A DNA stretch of 33,163 bases from the NCBI GenBank assembly GCA_963748075.1, contig CAVVHQ010000030.1:1-33163 (forward strand). Reading direction: 5' to 3'. The position numbers and the translations under genes are program-made. This document shows, in pieces, positions 6,454-13,733 of the stretch. Under the pieces are notes generated by a model, which saw nothing but the letters and a program-made list of their open reading frames with translations, was not told where the DNA came from and did not search any database. Source of the DNA: VRUE01 sp963748075 (GTDB lineage: Bacteria; Actinomycetota; Thermoleophilia; Solirubrobacterales; 70-9). Each line of letters begins with the position of its first letter. Positions within the stretch are counted from its first letter, which is position 1.

Positions 6454-7164
6454 TCAGCCGCCCGCGCCCGCGCCGCCCTTGCCGCCGCCGGCCTGCGTGC
6501 TTTCGATCAGGAACTGGACGAGGTCTTCGAGTTCTTTCGGGGTCAGCGCTTCGCCGTAGTTCTGCGGCATCACGTTGGCCGGGAAGCCCTTGGTGATCGT
6601 CGCGTTCGGATCGACGATCGATTTTTCGACCGTCGCCGCGCTCTGGCCCGGCAGCACTTCGTCGAGGTTCGGTCCGGTGACGCCGCCCGAGCGGGCGGCG
6701 GCCAGCGTGTGGCAGCCGCCGCAGCCGTTGTTGGCGAACACCTGGGCGCCGGGGCCGCCCGGCGCCTTCGGCGGCGCCGCGCCGGGCACGCCGGCGTACT
6801 TGCCGACGTAGGCTGCGACGTCGTCGAGGTCCTGCCCGCTGACGATGTCGGCCGGCATCGAGACGTTGGGGTCGCCGTTGCTGGGGCGCGGGTACTCGAC
6901 CTGGGCCTTGACGATCCCTTCGAACGTCGAGTCGGTCTCCCCGGCGGCGCGGGACGCGGCGAAGGCGTCGTCGAGGTTCGGTCCGATCTGGGCGGTCGTG
7001 CCCGCCTGGGCCATTGCGTGGCAGACGCCGCACTTCTGCACGAAGAGGGTGCGGCCGCGCTGCAGGTCGGCGGTGGTGGTGCCGCAGCCGGAGGCGGCCA
7101 CGGCGATCGCCGCGAGGGCGACCAGCACGGGCAGGAGGCGGAGTGGGTTGTGTCGTTGCGGCAT
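6454..7164 (-). CDS. Diheme c-type cytochrome, lipoprotein
   Basis: 236 aa. The N-terminus has Arg/His residues, a hydrophobic stretch (LLPVLVALAAIAVAAS) and a lipobox ending at C27 (AASGC), so it should be an exported, lipid-anchored protein. There are two CxxCH heme-attachment sites: CGVCH at 45-49 and CGGCH at 148-152. Each is followed by a GPNLD motif and a methionine segment (VSMPADI and NVMPQNYGE) that can supply the sixth heme ligand. So it is a tandem pair of class I cytochrome c domains joined by a Pro/Gly linker, ending in a Gly-rich tail. It likely passes electrons to the oxidase, as suggested by its position upstream of ctaA. Confidence 0.9.
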   Translation of the reverse strand: MPQRHNPLRLLPVLVALAAIAVAASGCGTTTADLQRGRTLFVQKCGVCHAMAQAGTTAQIGPNLDDAFAASRAAGETDSTFEGIVKAQVEYPRPSNGDPNVSMPADIVSGQDLDDVAAYVGKYAGVPGAAPPKAPGGPGAQVFANNGCGGCHTLAAARSGGVTGPNLDEVLPGQSAATVEKSIVDPNATITKGFPANVMPQNYGEALTPKELEDLVQFLIESTQAGGGKGGAGAGG

Positions 7165-7170
7165 CTGATT

Positions 7171-7187
7171 CGGCGCGAAGCGCGCCG
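7171..7187. promoter_or_regulatory. Short GC palindrome in the divergent cytochrome c / CBS intergenic region
   Basis: CGGCGCG-AAG-CGCGCCG lies seven bases upstream of the cytochrome c start codon (leftward) within the 130-bp divergent spacer. A neighbouring AT-rich word (TCTATATG, about 7192) could be the -10 region for the leftward gene. In leftward mRNA the hairpin would lie just before the start codon and could affect translation. The assignment rests only on symmetry and position. Confidence 0.3.
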
Positions 7188-7294
7188 GGAGTCTATATGT
7201 CGGGCCGCCCCCGAAAGCGGCTTGCGCAACCGGGATCGTCGGTTAGGCTTGAGACGATTCTCACGAACCCGCGAGCGCGAAGGAGGGGACACGG

Positions 7295-7690
7295 ATGCAG
7301 GTACGGGATGGGATGTCGGAGGTGGTCCTGACCGTCGGTCCCGCGCACACGCTTCGCGATGCGGCCCGGATGATGGTCGAGCGGGGGACCGGCGCGGCGC
7401 TGGTCGCCAGCGACGAGCAGCCGCGCATCGTCACCGAGCGCGACATCCTCACGTCCCTGGGGCGCGGTGAGGATCCGGACGTCGAGTGCGTCCGCGACCA
7501 CATGAGAGAGGGCGTCGTCGCCGCCTCGCCCGACTGGAGCCTGGAGCGCGCCGCCTCGGAGATGTCGACCCGCGGCATCCGTCACCTGGTCGTCTTCGAG
7601 GGCGGAGACGTCACCGGGGTCCTCTCGATCCGCGACATCGTGCGGGTTTGGACCAGCGATGGCGCTACGTCCGGCATGACTCCAGACTGA
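7295..7690 (+). CDS. CBS-pair domain protein
   Basis: 131 aa consisting of just two CBS motifs, a nucleotide-sensing module (typically AMP, ATP or NADH). CBS1: residues about 1-60, with TLRDAARMMVERGTGAALV and IVTERDIL. CBS2: about 65-125, with SLERAASEMSTRGIRHLVV and GVLSIRDIVRVW. The two ERD/IRD-hydrophobic ends are characteristic. ATG 7295 is preceded by a strong GAAGGAGGGG ribosome binding site. It is transcribed divergently from the cytochrome c gene. Stand-alone CBS pairs often act as regulators of partner proteins; the partner is not evident here. Confidence 0.92.
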   Translation: MQVRDGMSEVVLTVGPAHTLRDAARMMVERGTGAALVASDEQPRIVTERDILTSLGRGEDPDVECVRDHMREGVVAASPDWSLERAASEMSTRGIRHLVVFEGGDVTGVLSIRDIVRVWTSDGATSGMTPD

Positions 7691-7742
7691 CGGGCTGAGA
7701 CCAAGCAGGTCGGGGGACCGAGGACTCCGAGATGCGCCGGTA

Positions 7743-8036
7743 TCAGTCCGTCAGAGGTGGTGAAATGGTTTCCACTGGGAGCACGGCGCCGCGGACCTTC
7801 TGCCTGCGGGGCCGGCGGAAGTAGTCGCGGGCGGCGCTGCGGACCATGCTGCGCAGAGCGAAGAGCAGGACGATGCCGCCGATGATCGAGTAGATCCAGC
7901 CGCGGACCATGAACCCCTCGGCGAAGATGCCGCAGACGGTGAGCGCCGCGGCGAAGGCGAAGATCGCGGGCGCCCAGGAGGGGCGCGACGCGTAAACCAG
8001 CTCGCCCGGCTCGGGGATCTCGCGCTCCGCGCTCAT
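7743..8036 (-). CDS. Small two-helix membrane protein of the pseudo-oxidase operon
   Basis: 97 aa. An acidic, Pro-rich N-terminus (AEREIPEPGELVYASRPSW) is followed by two membrane helices, about 22-42 (APAIFAFAAALTVCGIFAEG) and 46-65 (GWIYSIIGGIVLLFALRSMV), then a strongly basic tail (RDYFRRPRRQK). Size and topology resemble accessory subunits of respiratory complexes, but I recognise no family. Its ATG overlaps the stop of the 37-aa gene (ATGA at 8033-8036). It therefore closes a leftward operon of coxII-like, coxI-like, ctaB, 37 aa and this gene. Confidence 0.75.
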   Translation of the reverse strand: MSAEREIPEPGELVYASRPSWAPAIFAFAAALTVCGIFAEGFMVRGWIYSIIGGIVLLFALRSMVRSAARDYFRRPRRQKVRGAVLPVETISPPLTD

Positions 8037-8146
8037 GAGGCGATGTAGAGCATCGCGGCCACGAAGCAGAGGGCGAAGACGCCCGCGGCGATGCCGCCGG
8101 TCACCAGACCGGCCGTCAGCTCGCGTCTCGCGGTCTCGCGGTCCAT
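8033..8146 (-). CDS. 37-aa single-helix membrane protein downstream of ctaB
   Basis: ATG 8146 to TGA 8033. A charged N-terminus (MDRETARRELTAG) leads into one hydrophobic helix (LVTGGIAAGVFALCFVAAML) and a short YIAS end. It fits exactly between ctaB (its stop is 14 bp upstream) and the 97-aa gene, whose start it overlaps (ATGA). Such exact translational coupling on both sides supports a real gene despite its size. It may be a tiny subunit or assembly factor of the neighbouring oxidase-like complex; this is inference. Confidence 0.65.
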   Translation of the reverse strand: MDRETARRELTAGLVTGGIAAGVFALCFVAAMLYIAS

Positions 8147-8160
8147 CGCCGGGGGTTTTA

Positions 8161-9060
8161 CTAGAAGAGCCGGTCGAGCGGCATCGCGAGGAAGAGAAGC
8201 GCCAGGTAGGCGAGCGAGAAGAGGTACGTGCGCAGCGCCCAGCGACGGTCGGCGCTGCGCAGCAGCCGCGCCGCGCAGTAGATGAAGGCGGCGCCGAGGG
8301 CCATCGAGACGACCAGGTACCCGACTCCGAAGCCGCCCGCGCAGAACGGCAGCTGGGTCACCGCGTAGAGCAGGATCGTGTAGAGGAGGATCAGCCGGCG
8401 GGTCTCCGCCTCCCCCCGCGCGACCGGCATCATCGGCACGCCGGCCCGGGCGTAGTCGTCCTTCATCAGCAGCGAGAGCGCCCAGAAATGCGGCGGGGTC
8501 CAGAAGAAGACGATCGCGAACAGGTAGAAGGCGGTGCCGCTGAGACCGCCGGTGACGGCCGCCCAGGCGACCAGAGGCGGCACTGCGCCGGCGGCGCCGC
8601 CGATCACGATGTTCTGCGGCGTCGAGCGCTTCAGCCAGAGCGTGTAGACGAAGACGTAGCCGAGCAGGCCGGACAGCGAGAGGGCCGCGGCGAGCGGGTT
8701 GACGACAAGCGTCAGCAGCAGGAAGGAGCAGAGCCCCAGCAGCGCGCCGAAGCGGATCGCCGCCGTCGGCGAGACGCGACCGCCCGCCACCGGGCGTTCG
8801 GCGGTGCGGGCCATGGTGCGGTCGATGTCGCGGTCCAGCGCGTGGTTGACCGCCCCGGCGCCGCCGGCCGAGAGGGCGCCGCCCAGGCAGGTGACGAGAA
8901 CCAGGCCGGGCGAGGGGTCCCCCGCCACGTACATCGTCGTCGCCGTGGTGAAGAGCAGCAACGACTGCACCTTCGGCTTGGTCAGCGTGAGGTAGTCGCG
9001 CAGGACCGAGACTGCCGCAGAGCGCTGCGAGACCGCCGCGGTCGCTTCCATCGTCGCCAC
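8161..9060 (-). CDS. ctaB: Protoheme IX farnesyltransferase (heme O synthase)
   Basis: 299 aa, UbiA-superfamily polytopic membrane enzyme that adds a farnesyl group to heme B to give heme O, the substrate of CtaA. The first Asp-rich motif is intact (N72-HAL-D76-RDI-D80, then RTMARTAERPV). The second conserved block is VFFWTPPHFWALSLLMKDDY, with the typical WTPPHFW signature. About nine helices are present, so the enzyme looks functional. The longest frame starts at GTG 9060. ATG 9051 with GGTGG upstream is an equally good start and would remove three residues. It starts 4 bp after the oxidase-like subunit I stop, in the same operon. Confidence 0.95.
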   Translation of the reverse strand: MATMEATAAVSQRSAAVSVLRDYLTLTKPKVQSLLLFTTATTMYVAGDPSPGLVLVTCLGGALSAGGAGAVNHALDRDIDRTMARTAERPVAGGRVSPTAAIRFGALLGLCSFLLLTLVVNPLAAALSLSGLLGYVFVYTLWLKRSTPQNIVIGGAAGAVPPLVAWAAVTGGLSGTAFYLFAIVFFWTPPHFWALSLLMKDDYARAGVPMMPVARGEAETRRLILLYTILLYAVTQLPFCAGGFGVGYLVVSMALGAAFIYCAARLLRSADRRWALRTYLFSLAYLALLFLAMPLDRLF

Positions 9061-9064
9061 CGGC

Positions 9065-10750
9065 TCAGGCTACCGGCTGGGACTCGCGCGATCGGTCCTC
9101 CGCCCGCGCGGTGCGGTGGCCGATCGCCTCGCGGATGTCGTGCAGCGGCCGGGCGCTGCGCACGTCGGGGAGCAGGTCGAAGTTGTGCGGCTCGGGCGGC
9201 GAGAGCGCGAACCACTCGAGCGAGTCGCCGCCCCAGGGGTCGTGGCCGGCCTCGGCGCCGCCCTCGCGGCTGAGGATCGCGTTGACCAGCGTCATCAGGA
9301 TCCCAACGGCGAGCAGGAAGGCGCCGATCGAGGAGATCAGGTTGTAGGTGCCGACGCCTTCCCCGGCGAAGTACTTGTAGGCGTCGATCACCTCTCCTTC
9401 GACCCCGCCGGCGAGGAACAGCGGCACGAAGGCGACCAGCGTGCCGAGGGCCATCGTCCAGAAGGAGATCCGCGCCAGGCTCTCGCCCATCGTCCGCCCG
9501 GTCATCTTCGGGAACCACCAGTGCAGCGCCGCGAAGCCGCCGAAGACGCTTCCGCCGACCAGGGCGAAGTGGGTGGCCGCGGTGGCGTCGACGGTGTGAT
9601 TCAGCTGCCAGGCGGCGGCGACCATCGAGTGCTCGATCTCGGCGGCGAGGCCGATCGAGATCGAGACGATCGCGCCGGCCGCGAACAGCAGCGGCGCCCG
9701 CATCCGCAGCGTGCCGCCGACCAGGGTCGCGATCAGGTTGAAGAAGACGAGCCCGAAGGGCACGATCAGGGCCAGCGCCATCGTCATCGCGAAGTACATC
9801 CAGCCGATCCCGATCGGCGCGGTCAGCATGTTCTGCATCCAGGCGAGCGTGCCGAGCACCGCGATCGCCGCCAGCGAGCCGATCACGGCGCCCCGGTTGA
9901 AGAGCGGCCTGCGGGCCATCGCCGGGACGATCTCGGCGATCGCCGCCAGGGCGAAGATCAGGATCAGCACGTAGGCGCCGCTGAAGAAGATCCAGCTCAG
10001 GTGCTCCCAGAGGAGCGGCGAGCCTCCCGCGTCGCCGGCGAAGAAGATGCCGCCGAAGTTGCGGTCGACCAGCAGCATCGTGATCGCGGCCAGCATCACC
10101 GGCCCGATCACGACCAGCAGCCAGGAGCAGATCGCCGCCGCCCAGGAGAACACCGGCAGCCGCCGCCAGGCCATCCCGGGGGCGCGCAGCGTGTGCAGGG
10201 TCGCCACCAGGTCGATCGCGATCAGCACGAAGCCGAGCGTCGCCAGGCCGGTCGCCGCGGACCAGGCGTCGACCCCGTTGTTGGGCAGGAAGGCGATCCC
10301 GGAGAGCGGCGGCAGCGGGTTGACGCCGGCCTCGGACGGCGTGTAGAGGAAGCCGGTGTAGAGGACCGTGGCGCCGGCCAGGTAGAGCCACATCCCGAGC
10401 TGGCCGAGGCGCGGCAGGGCGGTGCCGCGGGCGCCGATCTGCAGCGGCGCCACGTAGTAGAGGAGACCGAGCGCGAGCGGGATCGCGAAGAGGAAGATCG
10501 CCGTCGCCCCGTAGAGCGAGAGCATCCGGTTGAAAGTGACCGGGGCGAGGAAGGTGTTCTCCGGGATCGCCAGCTGCAGCCGCATCAGCAGCAGCTCCAC
10601 CAGCGCCATGAAGAGGAAGCCCAGCGCGGCGACGACCATCACCCGGCCGACGTCCTTGTGGTCGGCGCTGGTCGCGATCTGCACCCAGCGGGGCCGGCGC
10701 GCCGGGAAGCCCTCGACGACCAGCTCGGGACGCCTGCTTGCTGCGCTCAC
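9065..10750 (-). CDS. Heme-copper oxidase subunit I homologue lacking the catalytic ligands (pseudo-oxidase)
   Basis: 561 aa, about 12 helices, GTG start at 10750 overlapping the subunit II stop (GTGA). Scaffold motifs are clear: YYVAPLQIGARGTALPRLGQ, APGMAWRRLPVFSW, WEHLSWIFF, EIVPAMARRPLFN, LIATLVGGTLRMRAPLLFA and WWFPKMTGR. Gap-free alignment by eye to family consensus gives these replacements: low-spin heme His of helix II to Tyr80; D-channel Asp to Gly109; CuB His and cross-linked Tyr (GHPEVY) to Ser257 and Val261; helix VI Glu to Ala259; CuB His-His (WAHHM) to Gln306-Asn307; K-channel Lys to Val335; heme a3 His to Ala392. Only the second low-spin heme His (His394) remains. The frame is intact, so it appears selected but cannot reduce oxygen in the known way. 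Confidence 0.9.
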   Translation of the reverse strand: MSAASRRPELVVEGFPARRPRWVQIATSADHKDVGRVMVVAALGFLFMALVELLLMRLQLAIPENTFLAPVTFNRMLSLYGATAIFLFAIPLALGLLYYVAPLQIGARGTALPRLGQLGMWLYLAGATVLYTGFLYTPSEAGVNPLPPLSGIAFLPNNGVDAWSAATGLATLGFVLIAIDLVATLHTLRAPGMAWRRLPVFSWAAAICSWLLVVIGPVMLAAITMLLVDRNFGGIFFAGDAGGSPLLWEHLSWIFFSGAYVLILIFALAAIAEIVPAMARRPLFNRGAVIGSLAAIAVLGTLAWMQNMLTAPIGIGWMYFAMTMALALIVPFGLVFFNLIATLVGGTLRMRAPLLFAAGAIVSISIGLAAEIEHSMVAAAWQLNHTVDATAATHFALVGGSVFGGFAALHWWFPKMTGRTMGESLARISFWTMALGTLVAFVPLFLAGGVEGEVIDAYKYFAGEGVGTYNLISSIGAFLLAVGILMTLVNAILSREGGAEAGHDPWGGDSLEWFALSPPEPHNFDLLPDVRSARPLHDIREAIGHRTARAEDRSRESQPVA

Positions 10751-11445
10751 GGCTCTTCTCCCCTTTCGATCAGGCCGACGACGCGGTCCTGGGCCGTTTG
10801 GATCTCGCTCTTGCGCTGCTCGACGAAGGCTTCGTAGCGCTGCGGGGAGACGACTTCGACCTCGGTCCGCATCGCCGCGTAGGCCTGGCCGGAGAGGGTC
10901 GCCGCCCGGCCGAAGTAGCCGCCTTCCTCGTCGGCGCGGAAGAAGAGATGGTTGGTCTTGCCCGGCACCGCGTCGGCCTTGCCGGCCAGGTCGGGGACGT
11001 CCCAGGTGTGGATGACGTCGGTGGTGACGAGGTTGAGCTCGACCGCCGTGTCGACCGGGACGACCAGCTTGTAGTAGGAGAAGGCTGCGTTCGGGTAGTC
11101 GTAGCGCCACAGCCACTGCTGGCCGGTGACGGCGATCTGCAGCGGCTCGGAATCGGCGACCTGGAGGCCGGAAGCGCCGGTCGCCGGCGCCTCGCGCGCG
11201 CGGTCGGTGAAGACGATGCTGAGGACGAGGGTCGCGGCGGCGAAGACGGTCAGCGTCGCCCCGACCCGGAGCTGGATGCGGCGCCCGCCGGTGAGCGGTC
11301 GCGGCTCGGCGCCGCGCTCGGCACGGTGGCGCCGCAGGGCGTAGAGCAGGCCGCCGACGATCGCGACCGCGAGGATCGTCGCGGCGACGAAGCCGATCCA
11401 CACAAGGGTCTCGATCTGGTCGGTGCCAGGGGAGTGCGGGTCCAA
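10747..11445 (-). CDS. Oxidase subunit II homologue lacking the CuA site
   Basis: 232 aa. Two N-terminal membrane helices (about 12-35 and 58-79) are followed by a cupredoxin domain facing outward. Family motifs remain: AVTGQQWLWRYDYP (106-118), then DVIHTWDVPDLAGKADAVPG (143-162). The CuA loop, normally G-Q-C-A-E-x-C-G-x-x-H-x-x-M, reads G179-R-A181-A-T183-L-S185-G-Q-A-Y189-A-A-M192. Both cysteines, the Glu and one His are lost; His146 and Met192 remain. It therefore cannot bind CuA or take electrons from cytochrome c in the usual way. Quinol oxidases also lack CuA, but their subunit I keeps its active site. The start is TTG 11445, with TTAGAAT about 10 bases upstream, possibly leaderless. 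Confidence 0.88.
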   Translation of the reverse strand: MDPHSPGTDQIETLVWIGFVAATILAVAIVGGLLYALRRHRAERGAEPRPLTGGRRIQLRVGATLTVFAAATLVLSIVFTDRAREAPATGASGLQVADSEPLQIAVTGQQWLWRYDYPNAAFSYYKLVVPVDTAVELNLVTTDVIHTWDVPDLAGKADAVPGKTNHLFFRADEEGGYFGRAATLSGQAYAAMRTEVEVVSPQRYEAFVEQRKSEIQTAQDRVVGLIERGEEP

Positions 11446-11519
11446 AGCGCGGCCATTCTAATCACGCAAGGGGGCGCCCCGCGGCGCGCGCGTAGGTTCG
11501 CCGGCCGGCGACCTGCTCC

Positions 11520-11525
11520 TATACT
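11520..11525 (+). promoter_or_regulatory. Candidate -10 element for the PAP2 gene
   Basis: TATACT ends 10 bases before the ATG at 11536. If used as a -10 box, transcription would start at or very near the A of the ATG, giving a leaderless message. No Shine-Dalgarno sequence is present in that gap, which agrees. The -35 region (about 11497) is a poor match. The 90-bp spacer also has to hold the promoter of the divergent subunit II gene. Confidence 0.35.
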
Positions 11526-11535
11526 CGCCGGCCTG

Positions 11536-12480
11536 ATGAGATGGACCGCAGGCCCATCGCCGACGCTGCGCAAGGCGGTGCGCGCCGGGGCGGCGGCGGC
11601 GATCGGCGCCGCGATCGCGGCGCCGCTGCTGCGCCGCCGGGCCGGCCTGCCGGCGCCGGTGACAGTCGCCGCCTGCGCGGCGGGGCCGCTGGGGCTCGCC
11701 GTGCTGCACCCTCGCTCCCGCAAGCGCGACGTCGTGATGTACGCCCTGCAGATGTGGGGCTTCACGATGATCCACGAGCTTCCCTACGACGACCCGGAGC
11801 GCCTCCGCGCCCGTCTCCGCGTCCGCTACCCGATCGTCCTCGACCGGGCGATCGGTCTCGGCCGGCTGCCCAACGTGCGGTTGCAGCGCGGCCTCGCCCG
11901 GCTCTCGCGGGTCGGGACGTTGAACCGCTTCCTCACCTGGGCGCACTGGCTCTGGTTCCTCGAGCCCTACGTCGCCCTGTCTTACATCCTGCTGCGCCAC
12001 CCGGAGCGCTTCCCGCGCGCCGCCCGCCGCCTCGCGGCCGTCTTCGACATCGGCTGCGGCGTCTACTTCGCCGCCCCCACGGCGCCGCCCTGGTGGGCCT
12101 CCGAGCAGGGTCGGACCGGCGAAGAGGTGCGCCGGATCATGGTCGAGGTCGGCGAGGAAACCTGGAAATCGGCCTGGCCGGCGATGTACGGGGCGCTGGG
12201 CGGCAACCCGTGGGCGGCGATGCCCTCGCTGCACTTCGCCACCTCGGTGACCGCGGCGATCTCCCTGACCGAGACAGGCCGCACGGCGGGCGCCGTCGGC
12301 TGGGCCTACGCGCTCACCCTCGGCTTCGCCCTGGTCTACCTGGGCGAGCACTACGTAACCGACCTCGCGGCGGGCGTTGGGCTGGTCGCGGCGGTGCGGC
12401 ACGGCGAGCCGCTCGCCGAACCGCTGGTCCTTGGCGTCAATCGGCGTCTGCAACGCCTGGAGCGCCTTGCCGGCGGATAG
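11536..12480 (+). CDS. PAP2-superfamily (Aur1/Ipt1-like) membrane phosphatase or phosphotransferase
   Basis: 314 aa. An N-terminal basic/Ala-rich region with one helix is followed by a six-helix PAP2 core. The catalytic motifs are visible in the form used by inositol-phosphotransferase-like members: MPSLHFATSV (about residues 230-239) and YLGEHYVTDLAAG (about 270-282), with the two catalytic histidines and the Asp. An upstream Trp/His-rich segment (FLTWAHWLWFLEPYVALSY) is also typical. It probably acts on a lipid phosphate or transfers a phospho-head-group at the outer membrane face. ATG 11536 is preferred over an upstream open extension that would run antisense through the subunit II gene. 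It is followed after 19 bp by the YbhN-like gene. Confidence 0.85.
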   Translation: MRWTAGPSPTLRKAVRAGAAAAIGAAIAAPLLRRRAGLPAPVTVAACAAGPLGLAVLHPRSRKRDVVMYALQMWGFTMIHELPYDDPERLRARLRVRYPIVLDRAIGLGRLPNVRLQRGLARLSRVGTLNRFLTWAHWLWFLEPYVALSYILLRHPERFPRAARRLAAVFDIGCGVYFAAPTAPPWWASEQGRTGEEVRRIMVEVGEETWKSAWPAMYGALGGNPWAAMPSLHFATSVTAAISLTETGRTAGAVGWAYALTLGFALVYLGEHYVTDLAAGVGLVAAVRHGEPLAEPLVLGVNRRLQRLERLAGG

Positions 12481-12499
12481 ATGAACTAGCTTCCCGAGG

Positions 12500-13621
12500 G
12501 TGTCTCCCGAGCGCTCGCCGAACGGCAACGGCGCATTCGAACTGCCGGCGTTCACGCCACGACGGATGGTCCAGACCGTGCTGGTCGTCCTCGCCCTGCT
12601 GGTCGGGATCTACTTCCTCTTCCCGAAGCTGGTCGGGCTGGGCGACGCGCTGAGCAGGCTCGACGAGGCGGACGGCCTCTGGATCGGCATCGCGATCGGC
12701 TTCAACGTGGTGGCGATCGCCACCTACGTCGCGCTGTTCAAGGCGGTGGTCGGCGGCGACGTGCTGCGGCTCACCTGGACCGAGACCTACGAGATCAACA
12801 TGGCGGGGGTGGCGGCCACCCTGCTCTTCTCGGCGGCCGGGGCGGGGGGCATCGCGCTCACCTACTGGGCGCTGCGCAAAGCCGGGATGAGGCGACGCGA
12901 CGCGGCGCGGCGGATGGTCGCCTTCCTCGCCCTGCACTACGTCTTCTACCCGCTGGCCCTGATCCTCTTCGGTGTGCTGCTGCGAACCGGTGTGCTGCCC
13001 GGCAAGCATTCGGTCGAGCTGACCGTCGTCCCCGCGGCGGTGGCCGGACTGGTGCTGGTCGTCGGCCTGCTGGTGGCGCTGGTCCCGGCGGACCTGGGCC
13101 GGCGGGCGGCGGGGCGGGCGCGCGGCGAGCGGGCGCAGGCGATCGCCGCCGGCATCGCCAAGGTGCCCGCCACGGTCGGCGAAGGCCTCCGCTTCACGCT
13201 TGGCCTCTTCGCCAGCCCCTCGCGCGGCGGCCTGGCGGTGATCGGCGCCGCCGGCTTCTGGGCGGCGAACATCGGCATCCTCTGGGCCTCCTTCCAGGCC
13301 TTCGGGGTGGAAGTGCCGTTGGCCGTCGTCGTCCAGGGCTTCTTCCTCGGCATGGTCGCCAACCTGTTCCCGCTGTCCCCGGCCGGGGTGGGGGCGGTCG
13401 ACGCCGGGATGATCGGCGCCTTCGTCCTCTTCGGCGTCCCCGAGGAGACGGTCTTCCCAGCGATCCTGATCTACCGCCTGGTCGCCTTCTGGCTGCCGAT
13501 CCCGCCCGGGATCGTCGCCTTCTTCCAGCTCCGCGCCCGGGTGACACTGTGGGAAGAGCAGGGCCTGCCGATCGATCGCAAGCGGGCCGACGACAGCTCG
13601 CTGGAGCCCGCCGCAAACTGA
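12500..13621 (+). CDS. YbhN/UPF0104-like (LPG synthase TM domain) membrane protein
   Basis: 373 aa with about eight membrane helices, of the family related to the flippase half of MprF (lysyl-phosphatidylglycerol synthase TM region). The typical segments are GVAATLLFSAAGAGGIALTY (family motif N/S-x-x-x-P/A-G-x-x-G), the central GFFLGMVANLFPLSPAGVGA and then VDAGMIGAFVLFGV, which carries the conserved P-x-G-x-G-x-x-[DE] signature. GTG start at 12500; it follows the PAP2 gene closely, so a shared lipid-related role is plausible. Such proteins are thought to translocate lipids or lipid-linked substrates; the substrate here is unknown. Confidence 0.85.
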   Translation: MSPERSPNGNGAFELPAFTPRRMVQTVLVVLALLVGIYFLFPKLVGLGDALSRLDEADGLWIGIAIGFNVVAIATYVALFKAVVGGDVLRLTWTETYEINMAGVAATLLFSAAGAGGIALTYWALRKAGMRRRDAARRMVAFLALHYVFYPLALILFGVLLRTGVLPGKHSVELTVVPAAVAGLVLVVGLLVALVPADLGRRAAGRARGERAQAIAAGIAKVPATVGEGLRFTLGLFASPSRGGLAVIGAAGFWAANIGILWASFQAFGVEVPLAVVVQGFFLGMVANLFPLSPAGVGAVDAGMIGAFVLFGVPEETVFPAILIYRLVAFWLPIPPGIVAFFQLRARVTLWEEQGLPIDRKRADDSSLEPAAN

Positions 13622-13635
13622 GCCGGGACGCCCGT

Positions 13636-13665
13636 CTGTTCGATGCCATATCGGGCATCGAACAG
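13636..13665. repeat. 12-bp stem hairpin between YbhN-like gene and trxB
   Basis: CTGTTCGATGCC (13636-13647) and GGCATCGAACAG (13654-13665) are perfect reverse complements around the loop ATATCG. It begins 14 bp after the stop of the upstream gene, so a terminator role is plausible despite the absence of a T-run. A regulator binding site for trxB is the alternative. Confidence 0.6.
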
Positions 13666-13689
13666 TCGGCGCGGCTTGCCGGAGGCGTT

Positions 13690-13716
13690 ACTATAAAAAG
13701 TGAAGTATTAGACTTC
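13690..13716 (+). promoter_or_regulatory. AT-rich promoter-like patch upstream of trxB
   Basis: A run of A/T (ACTATAAAAAGTGAAGTATTAGAC) stands out in DNA that is otherwise about 70% GC, and contains TATAAA at about 13692. GAAGT/ACTTC at 13702-13706 and 13712-13716 form a small dyad. It lies 18-45 bp before the trxB ATG. Promoter function is likely from composition; no confident -35 or sigma class can be read. Confidence 0.4.
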
Positions 13717-13733
13717 CGGCGGCGGAGGCAGCG

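Noticed and set aside
9116..10837. Long rightward open frame across the subunit I homologue
   Set aside because: Translation is low-complexity (Arg, Gln, Asp, Gly), with no hydrophobic pattern or family motif. It mirrors codon bias of the real leftward gene.
9065..11401. N-terminally extended subunit I reading through the subunit II region
   Set aside because: The open upstream part overlaps the real subunit II gene in another frame and reads as Arg-rich noise. GTG 10750 overlapping the subunit II stop is the natural start.
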